From Variovorax sp. OAS795 (GTDB lineage: Bacteria; Pseudomonadota; Gammaproteobacteria; Burkholderiales; Burkholderiaceae_C): a stretch of DNA of 64,000 nt. Below are positions 39,685 through 48,229 of the stretch, in pieces. Within the stretch, counting starts at the first letter, position 1; every line of letters starts with the position of its first letter. The position numbers and the translations under genes are program-made. Under the pieces are notes generated by a model. The model ran no database searches. It saw only the letters and a program-made list of their open reading frames with translations, and had not been told where the DNA came from. The stretch is from contig NZ_JBEPOH010000001.1 in assembly GCF_040546685.1 (NCBI RefSeq), positions 2,232,001-2,296,000 of the forward strand, given 5' to 3'.

Positions 39685-40583
39685 GCCGCCGCCTGTGCCG
39701 CGGCTTCGCCGCGCAGCCTGCGCCGCAACTCGCCGACGTCGCCCGCGCCCAGGTAGGCGCGGATCACCTCCGGATCGGCCTGCACCTGCGCCGGCGTGCC
39801 CTGCGCAATCACCTGGCCGAAGTTGAGCACCACGACGTGGTCCGACAGGTCCATCACCATGCCCATGTCGTGCTCCACCATCAGCACCGTGATGCCCCAC
39901 TCGCGCCGCACGTCGAGGATGAAGCGGGCCATGTCCTCGGTCTCTTCGCGGTTCATGCCGGCCACGGGCTCGTCGAGCATCAGCACCTTGGGCTGCATCG
40001 CCAATGCGCGCGCCATCTCGACCCGCTTCTGCAGGCCATAGGGCAGGGCGGCGACGGAGGCATGGCGGATGTGGTCGATCTCCAGGAAGTCGATGATCCG
40101 TTCCTCCACGTCGCGCCGCAGCTCGGCTTCTTCCCGCCGCGCACGGCCGAGGTAGAACAGGGCGTCGAACACGTTCGACTTGAGGTGCGCGTGGCGGCCG
40201 AGCTTGATGTTGTCGAGCACCGTCATGCCGCGGAACAGCGCGATGTTCTGGAAGCTGCGCGCAAGGCCGAGCGCGGCGCGCTTGGGCGCGGGCAGGCGCG
40301 TGATGTCTTCGCCCTCGAACAGGACACGGCCTTCTGCGGGCCTGTAGAAGCCCGAGATCGTGTTGAAGAGTGATGTCTTGCCCGCGCCGTTCGGCCCGAT
40401 CACCGCGGTGATCGAACCGTGTGCCACGCCGAAGCCCACGTTCGTCAGCGCCTTGACCCCGCCGAAGGCGAGCGTCAACGCCTCCACCCGCAGCACGGAG
40501 GCGGCAGGCGCAAGGGAGTCGTCCCGTGAGGGCGCGTCAGGCATGGCTAAGAGGGGAGCGGTACGGTCAGGGTTTGTGTCCAC
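39681..40583 (-). CDS. livG: LivG-type ABC transporter ATP-binding protein
   Basis: 300 residues from GTG 40583; ATG 40544 is an alternative because the first 30 residues are not conserved and the ribosome site is poor. Walker A is IGPNGAGKTSLFNTISG, the LivG-type signature LPYGLQKRVEMARALA and Walker B VLMLDEPVAGMNREETEDM. It is first in the leftward livGHMKF-ligase operon and divergent from the TetR gene, with two candidate operators in the gap. Confidence 0.92.
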   Translation of the reverse strand: MDTNPDRTAPLLAMPDAPSRDDSLAPAASVLRVEALTLAFGGVKALTNVGFGVAHGSITAVIGPNGAGKTSLFNTISGFYRPAEGRVLFEGEDITRLPAPKRAALGLARSFQNIALFRGMTVLDNIKLGRHAHLKSNVFDALFYLGRARREEAELRRDVEERIIDFLEIDHIRHASVAALPYGLQKRVEMARALAMQPKVLMLDEPVAGMNREETEDMARFILDVRREWGITVLMVEHDMGMVMDLSDHVVVLNFGQVIAQGTPAQVQADPEVIRAYLGAGDVGELRRRLRGEAAAQAAA

Positions 40584-40594
40584 GAGCAGAAAAG

Positions 40595-40627
40595 CTACTG
40601 GCGCGTAAAATTCCTACTGATGGGTAA
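40595..40627. promoter_or_regulatory. Two operator-like repeats between livG and tetR
   Basis: Two copies of CTAC-N6-GTAA at 40595-40608 and 40614-40627, 19 bases apart centre to centre, hence on nearly the same face of the helix after two turns. Each is an imperfect palindrome. They lie between the divergent livG and TetR starts, the usual place for autoregulated TetR operators. Confidence 0.5.
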
Positions 40628-40683
40628 TGTCATGGTTCGCCGCAGGCCGCGGCATCAGGACTTTCCCCGCCCGCACAAACCCC

Positions 40684-41367
40684 ATGCCCAGCCCAGCCCT
40701 CATCGCATCTTCCACGTCCTCTCCCTGGGAGCCCGCGGGCAAGCGCGCGCAGCAGCGAGAGGTCAAGCGCAATGCCGTGCTGCAGGCCGCGGCCCAGCTG
40801 TTCAACGAGCGCGGCTTCCATGCCACCTCGCTGGACGACATCGCCGAACGCCTCAACGTCAGCAAGCCCACGGTCTACTACTACGTCGAGAGCAAGGACC
40901 AGATCCTGCTGGAGTGCGTGAAGATCGCGCTCGACCTGATGCAGGCCGGCATCGACGAGGTGCGCGCCGCGGGCGGCAGCGCCATCGACCAGCTCGAGGC
41001 CTGCATGCGCATCTACTCGAGCGTGGTCACGCAGGACTTCGGCATGTGCGTGATCCGCATCGGCGAAGACCCGCTGCCCGATCCGCTCAAGAAGGAGCTG
41101 CGCCGGCTCAAGGCCGGCATCGACGGGCAGTTCCGCCGGCTCATCGCGGAAGGCGTGGCCGAAGGATCGCTTGCGCCCTGCGATCCCAAGATGGCCGCGT
41201 TCATGCTGGCCGGCGCGCTGAGCTGGATCGGCCGCTGGTATCGCCCCGATGGCGACCTCACACCCACGCAGATCGCGGACCAGGGCATCCAGCTGCTGCT
41301 GAACGGTGTGCTGCATCGCCCGGCTCCCGCCGCGCGCCGCAAGTCCGTTGCGCGCAAACCCGGGTGA
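40684..41367 (+). CDS. TetR/AcrR-family transcriptional regulator
   Basis: 227 residues from ATG 40684. The N-terminal helix-turn-helix is RNAVLQAAAQLFNERGFHATSLDDIAERLNVSKPTVYYYVESKDQIL, a perfect TetR signature. The C-terminal ligand domain ends in a basic tail (RRKSVARKPG) and resembles the TetR_C group found with fatty-acid and acyl-CoA regulators. It is divergent from the liv/acyl-CoA ligase operon and followed by a thiolase after 43 bases, so it probably controls both, responding to an acyl-CoA (inference). Confidence 0.92.
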   Translation: MPSPALIASSTSSPWEPAGKRAQQREVKRNAVLQAAAQLFNERGFHATSLDDIAERLNVSKPTVYYYVESKDQILLECVKIALDLMQAGIDEVRAAGGSAIDQLEACMRIYSSVVTQDFGMCVIRIGEDPLPDPLKKELRRLKAGIDGQFRRLIAEGVAEGSLAPCDPKMAAFMLAGALSWIGRWYRPDGDLTPTQIADQGIQLLLNGVLHRPAPAARRKSVARKPG

Positions 41368-41410
41368 GCATCGCCCGGCCCAGTTCTTTTCAATCCAGGA
41401 GACCCACACC

Positions 41411-42595
41411 ATGACCTCGCGCGACATCTTCGTGGTCGGCACCGCCCGCACAGCCATCGGCACCTTCGGCGGCGCGCTGAAGGACGTGCCCAACACGCAA
41501 CTGGCCACCACCGCGGTCAAGGCCGCCATCGAACGCAGCGGCGTGGCGGCCGATGCCATCGGGCACGTGGTGATGGGCAACGTGATTCCCACGGACGTGA
41601 AGGACGCCTACCTGAGCCGCGTGGCCGCCATCGATGCGGGCTGCCCGATCGAGACGCCGGCCTTCAACGTGAACCGCCTCTGCGGCTCGGGCCTGCAGGC
41701 CATCGTGTCGGCGGCGCAGGCCATTGCGCTGGGCGACTGCGACATCGCCATCGGCGGGGGCTCCGAATCGATGAGCCGCGGCCCGTACTTCGACACGTCG
41801 GCGCGCTACGGCGCACGGATGGGCGACGCGGTGCTGGTCGACTACATGCTGGGCATCCTTCACGACCCGTGGGAGAAGATCCACATGGGCATCACGGCCG
41901 AGAACGTGGCCGCGCGCTACGGCATCACGCGCGAGCAGATGGACGAACTGGCCGCCACCAGCCAGCAGCGCGCCGCCGCCGCCATTGCCGCGGGCCGCTT
42001 CAAGGAGGAGATCGTTCCGGTCGAGGTGAAGACGCGCAAGGGGGTCGTGCTGTTCGACACCGACGAGCACGTGCGTGCCGAGACCACCGCCGAGGCGCTC
42101 TCGAAGATGAAGCCCGCGTTCAGGAAGGATGGCCTGGTGACCGCGGGCAATGCCTCGGGCATCAACGACGGTGCCGCCGCCGTGGTGCTGGCCGAGGGCG
42201 GCCGCGTGAAGGCGCTGGGCCTGAAGCCGCTGGCGCGCCTGGTCGGCTATGCGCATGCCGGCGTCGAGCCCGCCTACATGGGCATCGGCCCGGTGCCCGC
42301 CACGCGCAAGGTGCTGGAGCGCACCGGGCTGAAGGTGGGCGACTTCGACGTGATTGAATCGAACGAAGCCTTCGCGGCCCAGGCCTGCGCAGTCATCAAG
42401 GAGCTCGGGTTCGACCCCGCCAAGGTGAACCCGAACGGCTCCGGCATTTCGCTCGGCCACCCGGTGGGCGCGACCGGCGCGATCATCACGACCAAGGCGA
42501 TTGCCGAGCTGCATCGCACCGGCGGCCGCTATGCGCTGGTCACCATGTGCATCGGCGGCGGGCAGGGCATTGCCGCCGTCTTCGAACGCGTTTGA
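41411..42595 (+). CDS. Acetyl-CoA C-acyltransferase (thiolase, BktB/PhaA-like)
   Basis: 394 residues from ATG 41411. The nucleophilic C91 is in NVNRLCGSGLQAIVSAA. The C-terminal His and Cys motifs are PNGSGISLGHPVGATGA and VTMCIGGGQGIAAVFE. It catalyses reversible thiolytic cleavage of 3-ketoacyl-CoA. Together with the acyl-CoA ligase and the transporter it suggests beta-oxidation of an imported acid. It could equally serve polyhydroxyalkanoate synthesis; sequence alone does not decide. Confidence 0.94.
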   Translation: MTSRDIFVVGTARTAIGTFGGALKDVPNTQLATTAVKAAIERSGVAADAIGHVVMGNVIPTDVKDAYLSRVAAIDAGCPIETPAFNVNRLCGSGLQAIVSAAQAIALGDCDIAIGGGSESMSRGPYFDTSARYGARMGDAVLVDYMLGILHDPWEKIHMGITAENVAARYGITREQMDELAATSQQRAAAAIAAGRFKEEIVPVEVKTRKGVVLFDTDEHVRAETTAEALSKMKPAFRKDGLVTAGNASGINDGAAAVVLAEGGRVKALGLKPLARLVGYAHAGVEPAYMGIGPVPATRKVLERTGLKVGDFDVIESNEAFAAQACAVIKELGFDPAKVNPNGSGISLGHPVGATGAIITTKAIAELHRTGGRYALVTMCIGGGQGIAAVFERV

Positions 42596-42611
42596 AGGCA
42601 CACTGGCGGAC

Positions 42612-43019
42612 ATGCTTCGCCCACCACTCCTGATCGACCCCGATGAGGTCGAGATCAGCGCCATCCGGGCGCAGGGCGCGGGCGGCCAGAACGTCAACAA
42701 GGTCTCGAGCGCGGTGCATCTGCGCTACGACATCCACGCGTGCTCGCTGCCCGCCGACGTGAAGGAGCGCCTGCTCGCATTGCGCGACAGCCGCATCACG
42801 CAGGAGGGCGTGTTCGTGCTAAAGGCGCAGCAGCACCGCACGCAGGAGATGAACCGCGCCGATGCGCTCGCGCGCCTGCAGGCCGTGGTCGACAGCGTGG
42901 CGACGCCGCCGCGCGTGCGGCGCCCCACCAAGCCGACCTATGGTTCCAGGCAGCGCCGGCTCGAGGGCAAGAGCCAGCGTTCGCAGATCAAGAACCTGCG
43001 CGGACCGGTGCGGGATTGA
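42612..43019 (+). CDS. arfB: Alternative ribosome-rescue factor ArfB (YaeJ), peptidyl-tRNA hydrolase
   Basis: 135 residues from ATG 42612. The catalytic GGQ is residues 24-26 in RAQGAGGQNVNKVSSAVHLRYD. The basic C-terminal tail needed to enter the empty mRNA channel is present (RVRRPTKPTYGSRQRRLEGKSQRSQIKNLRG). It releases nascent chains from ribosomes stalled without a stop codon. It starts 16 bases after the thiolase. Confidence 0.94.
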   Translation: MLRPPLLIDPDEVEISAIRAQGAGGQNVNKVSSAVHLRYDIHACSLPADVKERLLALRDSRITQEGVFVLKAQQHRTQEMNRADALARLQAVVDSVATPPRVRRPTKPTYGSRQRRLEGKSQRSQIKNLRGPVRD

Positions 43020-43063
43020 GCTTTAAGGCACTCCTAAGCCGGCCGACACGCACGCCAAGCACA

Positions 43064-43642
43064 ATGGAGGCCATGAGAGCCTTCCTCCGCCGCCTTGTGC
43101 CGGCCGTCCTGCTTGTGTCGGGTGCGGCCGCCCTGCCGGGCTGCGGGCCGTCCAGTGACGCCGGCCCGGCTGCCCTGGGCGCGGTGCAGGAACTCAAGTG
43201 GGAAGAGCTCGTTCCCAAGAACTGGGACCCCACCAAGCGGTATCGCAACATCAGCCTGGAATCGCTGCGCGACAACGACCCGCGCGCGATCCAGATGCTC
43301 GACGAGATGCGCGCCGTGTGGGACAACGCACCGGTCAACGTGGCGCTCGACGGCACGGCCGCGCGGCTGTCGGGCTTCGTGGTTCCACTGGACAACACGC
43401 AGGGCGGCATCCGCGAATTCCTGCTGGTGCCCTACTTCGGGGCCTGCATCCACACCCCGCCGCCGCCCGCCAACCAGATCGTCCACGTGATCGCGGCCGA
43501 CACCGTGAAGGGCCTGCACGCGATGGACACGGTGCGGGTCAGCGGCCTCTTGAAGGCGGCGCGCTATTCGTCGGTGGACATGGGCGTGAGCGGCTACGAA
43601 ATCAGGTCGGCTTCCGTCGAGCCTTTTGTCCCGGCGCGCTGA
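43064..43642 (+). CDS. DUF3299 lipoprotein
   Basis: 192 residues from ATG 43064; ATG 43073 is possible but leaves only 2 bases after GGAGG. The N-terminal signal with a lipobox is FLRRLVPAVLLVSGAAALPGC, cysteine at about residue 27. The DUF3299 domain includes RLSGFVVPLDNTQGGIREFLLVPYFGACIHTPPPPANQIVHV, with a Cys and His pair that may bind a metal. The family is often found near ABC exporters in Proteobacteria, function unknown. Its last 49 bases overlap the convergent SulP gene. Confidence 0.85.
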   Translation: MEAMRAFLRRLVPAVLLVSGAAALPGCGPSSDAGPAALGAVQELKWEELVPKNWDPTKRYRNISLESLRDNDPRAIQMLDEMRAVWDNAPVNVALDGTAARLSGFVVPLDNTQGGIREFLLVPYFGACIHTPPPPANQIVHVIAADTVKGLHAMDTVRVSGLLKAARYSSVDMGVSGYEIRSASVEPFVPAR

Positions 43643-45345
43643 AGCGCTTCGGGCTGCGCCAGCGCGGCCAGGGCCTCTGCATCGGTTCGGTAGCTGAAAA
43701 GCATCGGGCCCGGCGCGAGCAGCCCCGCGCGCTCCAGCACCTGCATGGCCGGCAGTTTCAGCCCGCTCAGGTGCAGGCGCACGCCCTTGGTTTCCATCAT
43801 GCGGCGGATCGAGCCGAACACCTCGGCGCCGGTGATGTCGATCCGGTTGATGGGCTGCGCGAAGAGGCACACGTCGGTCAGGTCGGGACGCTCGGCCAGG
43901 GCGACCGTGAGCGCGCGCTCGAGCGTCGAGGCCGAGGCGAAGTCGAGCTCGGCATCCATGCGCAGCGCGTGGAGGTGCGGCGCCAGCGGCGGCAATTTCC
44001 AGAGATGCCGGTCGCGCAGGCTGCCGTCGGGGTGCAGGCCCACCTCGATGATGCGCGGATGCAGGTGGCGGTACATGTAGTGCGCCATGCTCGCGAGCAG
44101 CCCGCCCAGCACGCCCCAGTAGATGCTCGGCGCCGTGGCGATGGTCAGCACGAAGGTGCCGAACGAGATGCCGGCCTCGATGCGCGAGACGCGCCACAGC
44201 GCAACGAAGCTCGCGGGCTTGACCAGGCCGAGAATGGCCGTGACCACCACCGCCGCCAGCACGGCCTGCGGCACGTGATAGAGCAGGGGCATGAGCCACA
44301 GCAGCGCACCGGCCACCACCGCCACGCTGAACAGCGTGGCCCACCCGGTCTGCGCGCCCGCATAGAGCGTGATGGCCGAGCGCGAGAACGATGAACTGGT
44401 GGGAAAGGCGCCCGTGAAACCCGAGGCCAGCTTGGCCAGCCCCTGGCCGATCAGGTCCTGGTTCTCGTTCCAGAGCGTGCCGGCGCGCGCGTTGTCGACC
44501 TTGGCGCTGGATGCGGTCTCCAGAAAGCTCACCAGCGTGATCATCAGCGCGGGCAACACCAGCGCGCTGAACGTGCCCGAGGGCAGCAGGCCCGGCCAGT
44601 AGAAGGAGGGCAGGCCCGAAGGCAGGCTGCCCACCACGGCGCCGCCGCGCAGCGCATAGTTCACGGACCAGCTGATGGCCGCGGCGCCGGCCACGAGCGC
44701 CATGGTGGTCGGGAAGCGCGGCACCAGCCGCTTGCCGAGCCACAGCACCGCGATGCTGCCGAGCCCGAAGCCGATGGCGACGAAATCGGGCGGCGGGCCG
44801 CCCTGGAGAACTTGCGGAACGGTGCGCCCCGTGAAGCCGAGCAGCGCCGGCAGCTGCGAGATGGCGATCAGCACTGCCGCGCCCTGCGTGAAGCCGATCA
44901 GCACCGGCGAATTGACCAGCCGCAGCAGCCAGCCGAAACGTCCGGCGCCCAGCACGATCTGGATGGCGCCCGAGATCAGCGTGAGCCACACCGCCATGGC
45001 CACCCATTCGCTGCTGCCCGGCACCGCCAGCGGCGCGAGCGAGGCGCCCACGAGCAAGCTCGTGAGCGCCGTGGGGCCGACCGACAGCCGCTGCGACGAA
45101 CTGAAGATCACCGCGATGAGCGCCGGGAACAGCGCCGCATAGACGCCCGTGACCAGCGGCATGCCCGCCAGCGCCGCGTAGGCCACGCCCTGCGGAATGA
45201 CCATCAGCGCCACCGTGATGCCGGCCATGGCTTCGTTGCGCAGCAGCGCGGCGGAGGGGCGCGGCCATGCGAGGCACGGAACCCAGCGCGCGAGGCGCTG
45301 GCGCAGAGAAGAAGAGGAGGAGGGGGAGGGGGAGGCCGGATTCAT
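43594..45345 (-). CDS. SulP/SLC26 anion transporter with STAS domain
   Basis: 583 residues. Hydrophobic core of about 11-12 helices (residues 30-420) starting with the SulP motif NEAMAGITVALMVIPQGVAYAALAGMPLVTGVYAAL and containing TSSSFSRSAITLYAGAQT. A cytoplasmic STAS domain follows at about 435-555 (FAQPINRIDITGAEVFGSIRRMMETKGVRLHLSGLK). Family members move sulfate, bicarbonate or dicarboxylates; the substrate is not evident. The N-terminus has a low-complexity Ser run from an AGG-rich repeat, and the true start may be slightly later. Confidence 0.93.
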   Translation of the reverse strand: MNPASPSPSSSSSLRQRLARWVPCLAWPRPSAALLRNEAMAGITVALMVIPQGVAYAALAGMPLVTGVYAALFPALIAVIFSSSQRLSVGPTALTSLLVGASLAPLAVPGSSEWVAMAVWLTLISGAIQIVLGAGRFGWLLRLVNSPVLIGFTQGAAVLIAISQLPALLGFTGRTVPQVLQGGPPPDFVAIGFGLGSIAVLWLGKRLVPRFPTTMALVAGAAAISWSVNYALRGGAVVGSLPSGLPSFYWPGLLPSGTFSALVLPALMITLVSFLETASSAKVDNARAGTLWNENQDLIGQGLAKLASGFTGAFPTSSSFSRSAITLYAGAQTGWATLFSVAVVAGALLWLMPLLYHVPQAVLAAVVVTAILGLVKPASFVALWRVSRIEAGISFGTFVLTIATAPSIYWGVLGGLLASMAHYMYRHLHPRIIEVGLHPDGSLRDRHLWKLPPLAPHLHALRMDAELDFASASTLERALTVALAERPDLTDVCLFAQPINRIDITGAEVFGSIRRMMETKGVRLHLSGLKLPAMQVLERAGLLAPGPMLFSYRTDAEALAALAQPEALQRAGTKGSTEADLIS

Positions 45346-45421
45346 GAAGCGTTACGGGCGCACGGGAGAGGCGGGGCGGCCCATGCGCGGTGCGCCGCGC
45401 AGGTGGCACGCGGGGGCGCCG

Positions 45422-45829
45422 TCAGATCAGCGAGCTGGCGTTCTTCAGCACGTAGTCGCAGGCCTTGGACTTCAGCTTGGACGACAGCAATTTCAGGTTG
45501 AGCGTCTTGCCGTCGCCGCCCTTCAGCAGGCCTTTTGCGCCGCTCTCGAAGTTTTTCTCCTGCTGCTTCTGGCCGGTGATCCTGGCAAGGAGCTTGTCTT
45601 TCACCGAGGCCGCATCGCCGCCCAGGTAGTTGTTCTTGACGCAGTACTGCAGCACGCCGGCCGCGCTGCCGATGGTGCTGGAGCCCATGGCGGGCATCTT
45701 GAAGCCGAGGTCCTGGCCGAGCGACGCGCCGGCCTGGTCCTTGAGTTGGCCGAGCAGGTCCGACTGGGCCATGGCCGGGAAGCTCGCCGCGGTCAGCGCG
45801 AGGGAAACCAGTGCGAAGCGAAAGCGCAT
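45422..45829 (-). CDS. DUF2501 (YjjA-like) periplasmic protein
   Basis: 135 residues from ATG 45829 (GGGAG upstream). Signal peptide MRFRFALVSLALTAASFPAMAQ. Mature segment motifs are LLGQLKDQAGASLGQDLGF, then GSAAGVLQYCVKNNYLGGDAASVKDKLL and a C-terminus KACDYVLKNASSLI, matching the YjjA family of unknown function. The two cysteines probably form a disulfide. The gene stands alone between the SulP gene and the ketosynthase. Confidence 0.85.
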   Translation of the reverse strand: MRFRFALVSLALTAASFPAMAQSDLLGQLKDQAGASLGQDLGFKMPAMGSSTIGSAAGVLQYCVKNNYLGGDAASVKDKLLARITGQKQQEKNFESGAKGLLKGGDGKTLNLKLLSSKLKSKACDYVLKNASSLI

Positions 45830-45896
45830 GATGAACTCCCGTCTGAGGGTGTTTAGGGGGATTCCATCGTCAGCATACCCCTCGCGGAACGCGGGC

Positions 45897-47105
45897 TCAC
45901 GCGCGGCGGAACAGCAGCACGGAATTCGTGCCGCCGAAAGCAAAGGAGTTGCTCAGCGCCGCTTCGAGCATCGGGGCGCCCGAATCGTGCTGCGTCACCA
46001 GGTTCAGGCTGCAGGCCGGATCGATCTCGCTGCAGTGGGCATTGGGCGGCAGTTGCCGGCGGTGCAGCGCGAGCACCGTGATGAGCGCCTCGATGGCACC
46101 CGCGGCGCCCAGCAGGTGACCGTGCAGCGCCTTGGTGGAGCTGACGCGCAAGCGGTCGAGATCGCTGCCCCAGACCTCTGCCAGCGCATTGCGCTCCACC
46201 ACGTCGCCGATGCGCGTGGCCGTGCCATGCGCATTGCAGTAGCCCACGTCGCGCGGCTGGAGCCCGGCCTGCCGCAGGGCCGCGCGCAATGCGCGGGCCT
46301 GGCCCGGGGCGTCGGGCTTGGTGAGGTGCGTGGCGTCGCTGCTCAAGCCCCAGCCGGCCAGCGTCGCATAGCTGCGGGCGCGGCGGGCGCGTGCGCGCTC
46401 GGCGGACTCGAGCACCAGGAAGGCGGCCCCTTCGCCCAGCGCAAAACCGCTGCGGTCACTCGCGAAGGGCCGCACCGCCGAGGCTGCTTCGCCGGGCTGG
46501 AAAGTGGCCAGTGTCTGCATCGCCTGCCAGGCCAGCACCACGCCCGGCACGATGAGTGCCTCGCTGCCGCCGGCAATGGCCAGGTCGACCTCGCCGCGCT
46601 GGATGGCCTTGGCGGCTTCGGCAATGGCCACCGACGACGAGGCGCAGGCGACCGAATAGGTGAGTACCGGGCCTTGCACGCCATGGCGCATGGCCACGTG
46701 GGCCGCGGGCGCATTGGGCATGAAGGCGGGAATGGTGAGCGGCGAAACCCGCCCGTTGCCGCGGTACGCCGCTTCGAGCGCCGCGGCACCGCCCATGCCG
46801 CATCCGGCATAGACGCCGACGCGTTCGGGATCGGCATCGCTCATCGGCAGGCCTGCATCGCGCACCGCGAGATCGGCCGCGGCCACGGCAAACTGGCTCA
46901 CGCGGTCGACGCCGGCGAGTTGCAGCTTGGTGAACCAGTGCGATTCGTCGAAGGCGACGGTGGCTGCGGCGGCGGGCTTGGGCAGGTCGGGAAAGATCGG
47001 CTGGATGGCCGATTGGCCATCGAGCAAGGACTGGAACAGCGCGTCGGGCTCGCCGCCATGCGGCGCCATGACGCCAAGCCCGGTAACGCGGACCTCGTGG
47101 TTCAC
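45897..47105 (-). CDS. Beta-ketoacyl-ACP synthase (KAS II-like)
   Basis: 402 residues from GTG 47105, whose GTGA overlaps the ACP stop by 4 bases. It is a decarboxylating ketosynthase with the catalytic triad visible: C154 in TYSVACASSSVAIAEAA, His in YCNAHGTATRIGD and His in STKALHGHLLGAAGAIE. The ending ALSNSFAFGGTNSVLLFRRA is typical of FabF. Coupling to its own ACP and a PAP2 protein, rather than to fabG/fabD, points to a specialised lipid or polyketide product and not bulk fatty-acid synthesis. A long open frame continues upstream, but only because of GC bias. Confidence 0.92.
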   Translation of the reverse strand: MNHEVRVTGLGVMAPHGGEPDALFQSLLDGQSAIQPIFPDLPKPAAAATVAFDESHWFTKLQLAGVDRVSQFAVAAADLAVRDAGLPMSDADPERVGVYAGCGMGGAAALEAAYRGNGRVSPLTIPAFMPNAPAAHVAMRHGVQGPVLTYSVACASSSVAIAEAAKAIQRGEVDLAIAGGSEALIVPGVVLAWQAMQTLATFQPGEAASAVRPFASDRSGFALGEGAAFLVLESAERARARRARSYATLAGWGLSSDATHLTKPDAPGQARALRAALRQAGLQPRDVGYCNAHGTATRIGDVVERNALAEVWGSDLDRLRVSSTKALHGHLLGAAGAIEALITVLALHRRQLPPNAHCSEIDPACSLNLVTQHDSGAPMLEAALSNSFAFGGTNSVLLFRRA

Positions 47106-47344
47106 GCTGTCTTCGCGGCCCTGACCTTGTCGACCAGCAGGGCGAGCTGGCCCAGCGTGTCGACGTTGGCGTCGTCGTCGGGCATGGTGATGCCGAAATG
47201 GTCTTCGATGGCGAACAGGAACTCGGCCAGTGCGAGCGAGTCGAGCCCGCCGGTTTCGCGCATCGAGGCGTCGGGGTCGAGCTTGGACGGTTCGATGCCG
47301 TACTTCTCGTGGATCAGGTCCTGCAATTCCTTCAGCGAACTCAT
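47102..47344 (-). CDS. Acyl carrier protein
   Basis: 80 residues, four-helix ACP fold: MSSLKELQDLIHEKYGIEPSKLDPDASMRETGGLDSLALAEFLFAIEDHFG. The phosphopantetheine attachment serine is S36 in GLDSLAL. It differs from the usual housekeeping AcpP (no DSLDTVEL-type motif after helix II), so it is a dedicated carrier. It overlaps the downstream ketosynthase by 4 bases and starts 93 bases after the PAP2 stop. Confidence 0.93.
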   Translation of the reverse strand: MSSLKELQDLIHEKYGIEPSKLDPDASMRETGGLDSLALAEFLFAIEDHFGITMPDDDANVDTLGQLALLVDKVRAAKTA

Positions 47345-47437
47345 CGTGCGATGCCTGTTGTCTTGCGCCGGCCGCTGATCGATCGCCGCCCCCCGGGGCG
47401 CTCCATGGATCGACCCCTTCCTCGCTCGGCTTGTGGG

Positions 47438-48154
47438 TCAGTGATGGCCAATGATATCCGCTCCGACCAGGGAATTGCCTCGGCGCCTGCCCTCCGGGCG
47501 CCACCGCAGCGAAGGCAGCGCGAAGGCCATTCCCAGCAGGGCGCCGGCCAGCGCATCGAGCACCACGTGCTGCTTGACGGCCAGCGTCGACCAGGCAATG
47601 GCGGCAAACCAGGCCCAGTTGGCAAGGCGCAGAAAGACCGGCGTGCGCGCTTCGCGCAGCACATGGTCGAGCCGGATCGCCGTGAAGATGGCCACGGCCA
47701 CGTGCATCGATGGGCAGGCGTTGCCCGCGGCGTCCACGCCCTGCAGCATCGCAAAGCCCGGGTAGCCCGACACGTCGATGGCGAGCGGCGGTACCTGCGT
47801 GGGCCAGAAGTAGAACAAGCCCAGGCCCGTGAGGCACAGCGCGCCGATCCACAGGCCGTACACCACCAGTTCGCGAAAACCAAGCTGCAGCCCGGGCGCG
47901 ACGCCCACGTAGAACCAGAGCGACAGGTAGGCGCCCAGCGTGTAGGGCTGGAACGGAATCAGGCGGTCCAGCGCCGTGAGCGGCATCACCGCGACCGGGT
48001 GGACCGGATTGCGCAGCAGGTGGAAGTAGCCGATGAAGAAGAGCCAGGTGAAGACCGTGGTGCCGATCGCCTTGAGCCAGAACAGGTTGCGAGCGCGCTC
48101 GCCGATGTCTTGGGTCCAGGTCAGGGGGCGATGCGATCGCGAATTGGGCGCCAT
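47438..48154 (-). CDS. PAP2-superfamily membrane phosphatase/transferase (Aur1/Ipt1-like)
   Basis: 238 residues from ATG 48154. About six membrane helices. PAP2 motifs: GNACPSMHVAVAIFTA (core Ser and His) and WSTLAVKQHVVLDALAGALLG (second His plus Asp). The first KxxxxxxRP motif is absent, as in the PAP2_3 (inositol phosphorylceramide synthase-like) branch. Such enzymes transfer or remove phosphate head groups on lipids. It is first gene of the PAP2-ACP-KS cassette, so it may act on the lipid the pair makes. Confidence 0.85.
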   Translation of the reverse strand: MAPNSRSHRPLTWTQDIGERARNLFWLKAIGTTVFTWLFFIGYFHLLRNPVHPVAVMPLTALDRLIPFQPYTLGAYLSLWFYVGVAPGLQLGFRELVVYGLWIGALCLTGLGLFYFWPTQVPPLAIDVSGYPGFAMLQGVDAAGNACPSMHVAVAIFTAIRLDHVLREARTPVFLRLANWAWFAAIAWSTLAVKQHVVLDALAGALLGMAFALPSLRWRPEGRRRGNSLVGADIIGHH

Positions 48155-48229
48155 GGGCAAGTCGGTGGATGGTCCGTGGTTTCTTCGGCCCGCCGATCTT
48201 GCCAGAGCGCCGTGACGGCTTGCCGCCAT

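Noticed and set aside
45301..45345. AGG-rich low-complexity stretch at the start of the SulP gene as a tandem repeat or regulatory element
   Set aside because: It encodes the Ser-rich N-terminus and is too irregular to call a repeat; only the start site is made uncertain.
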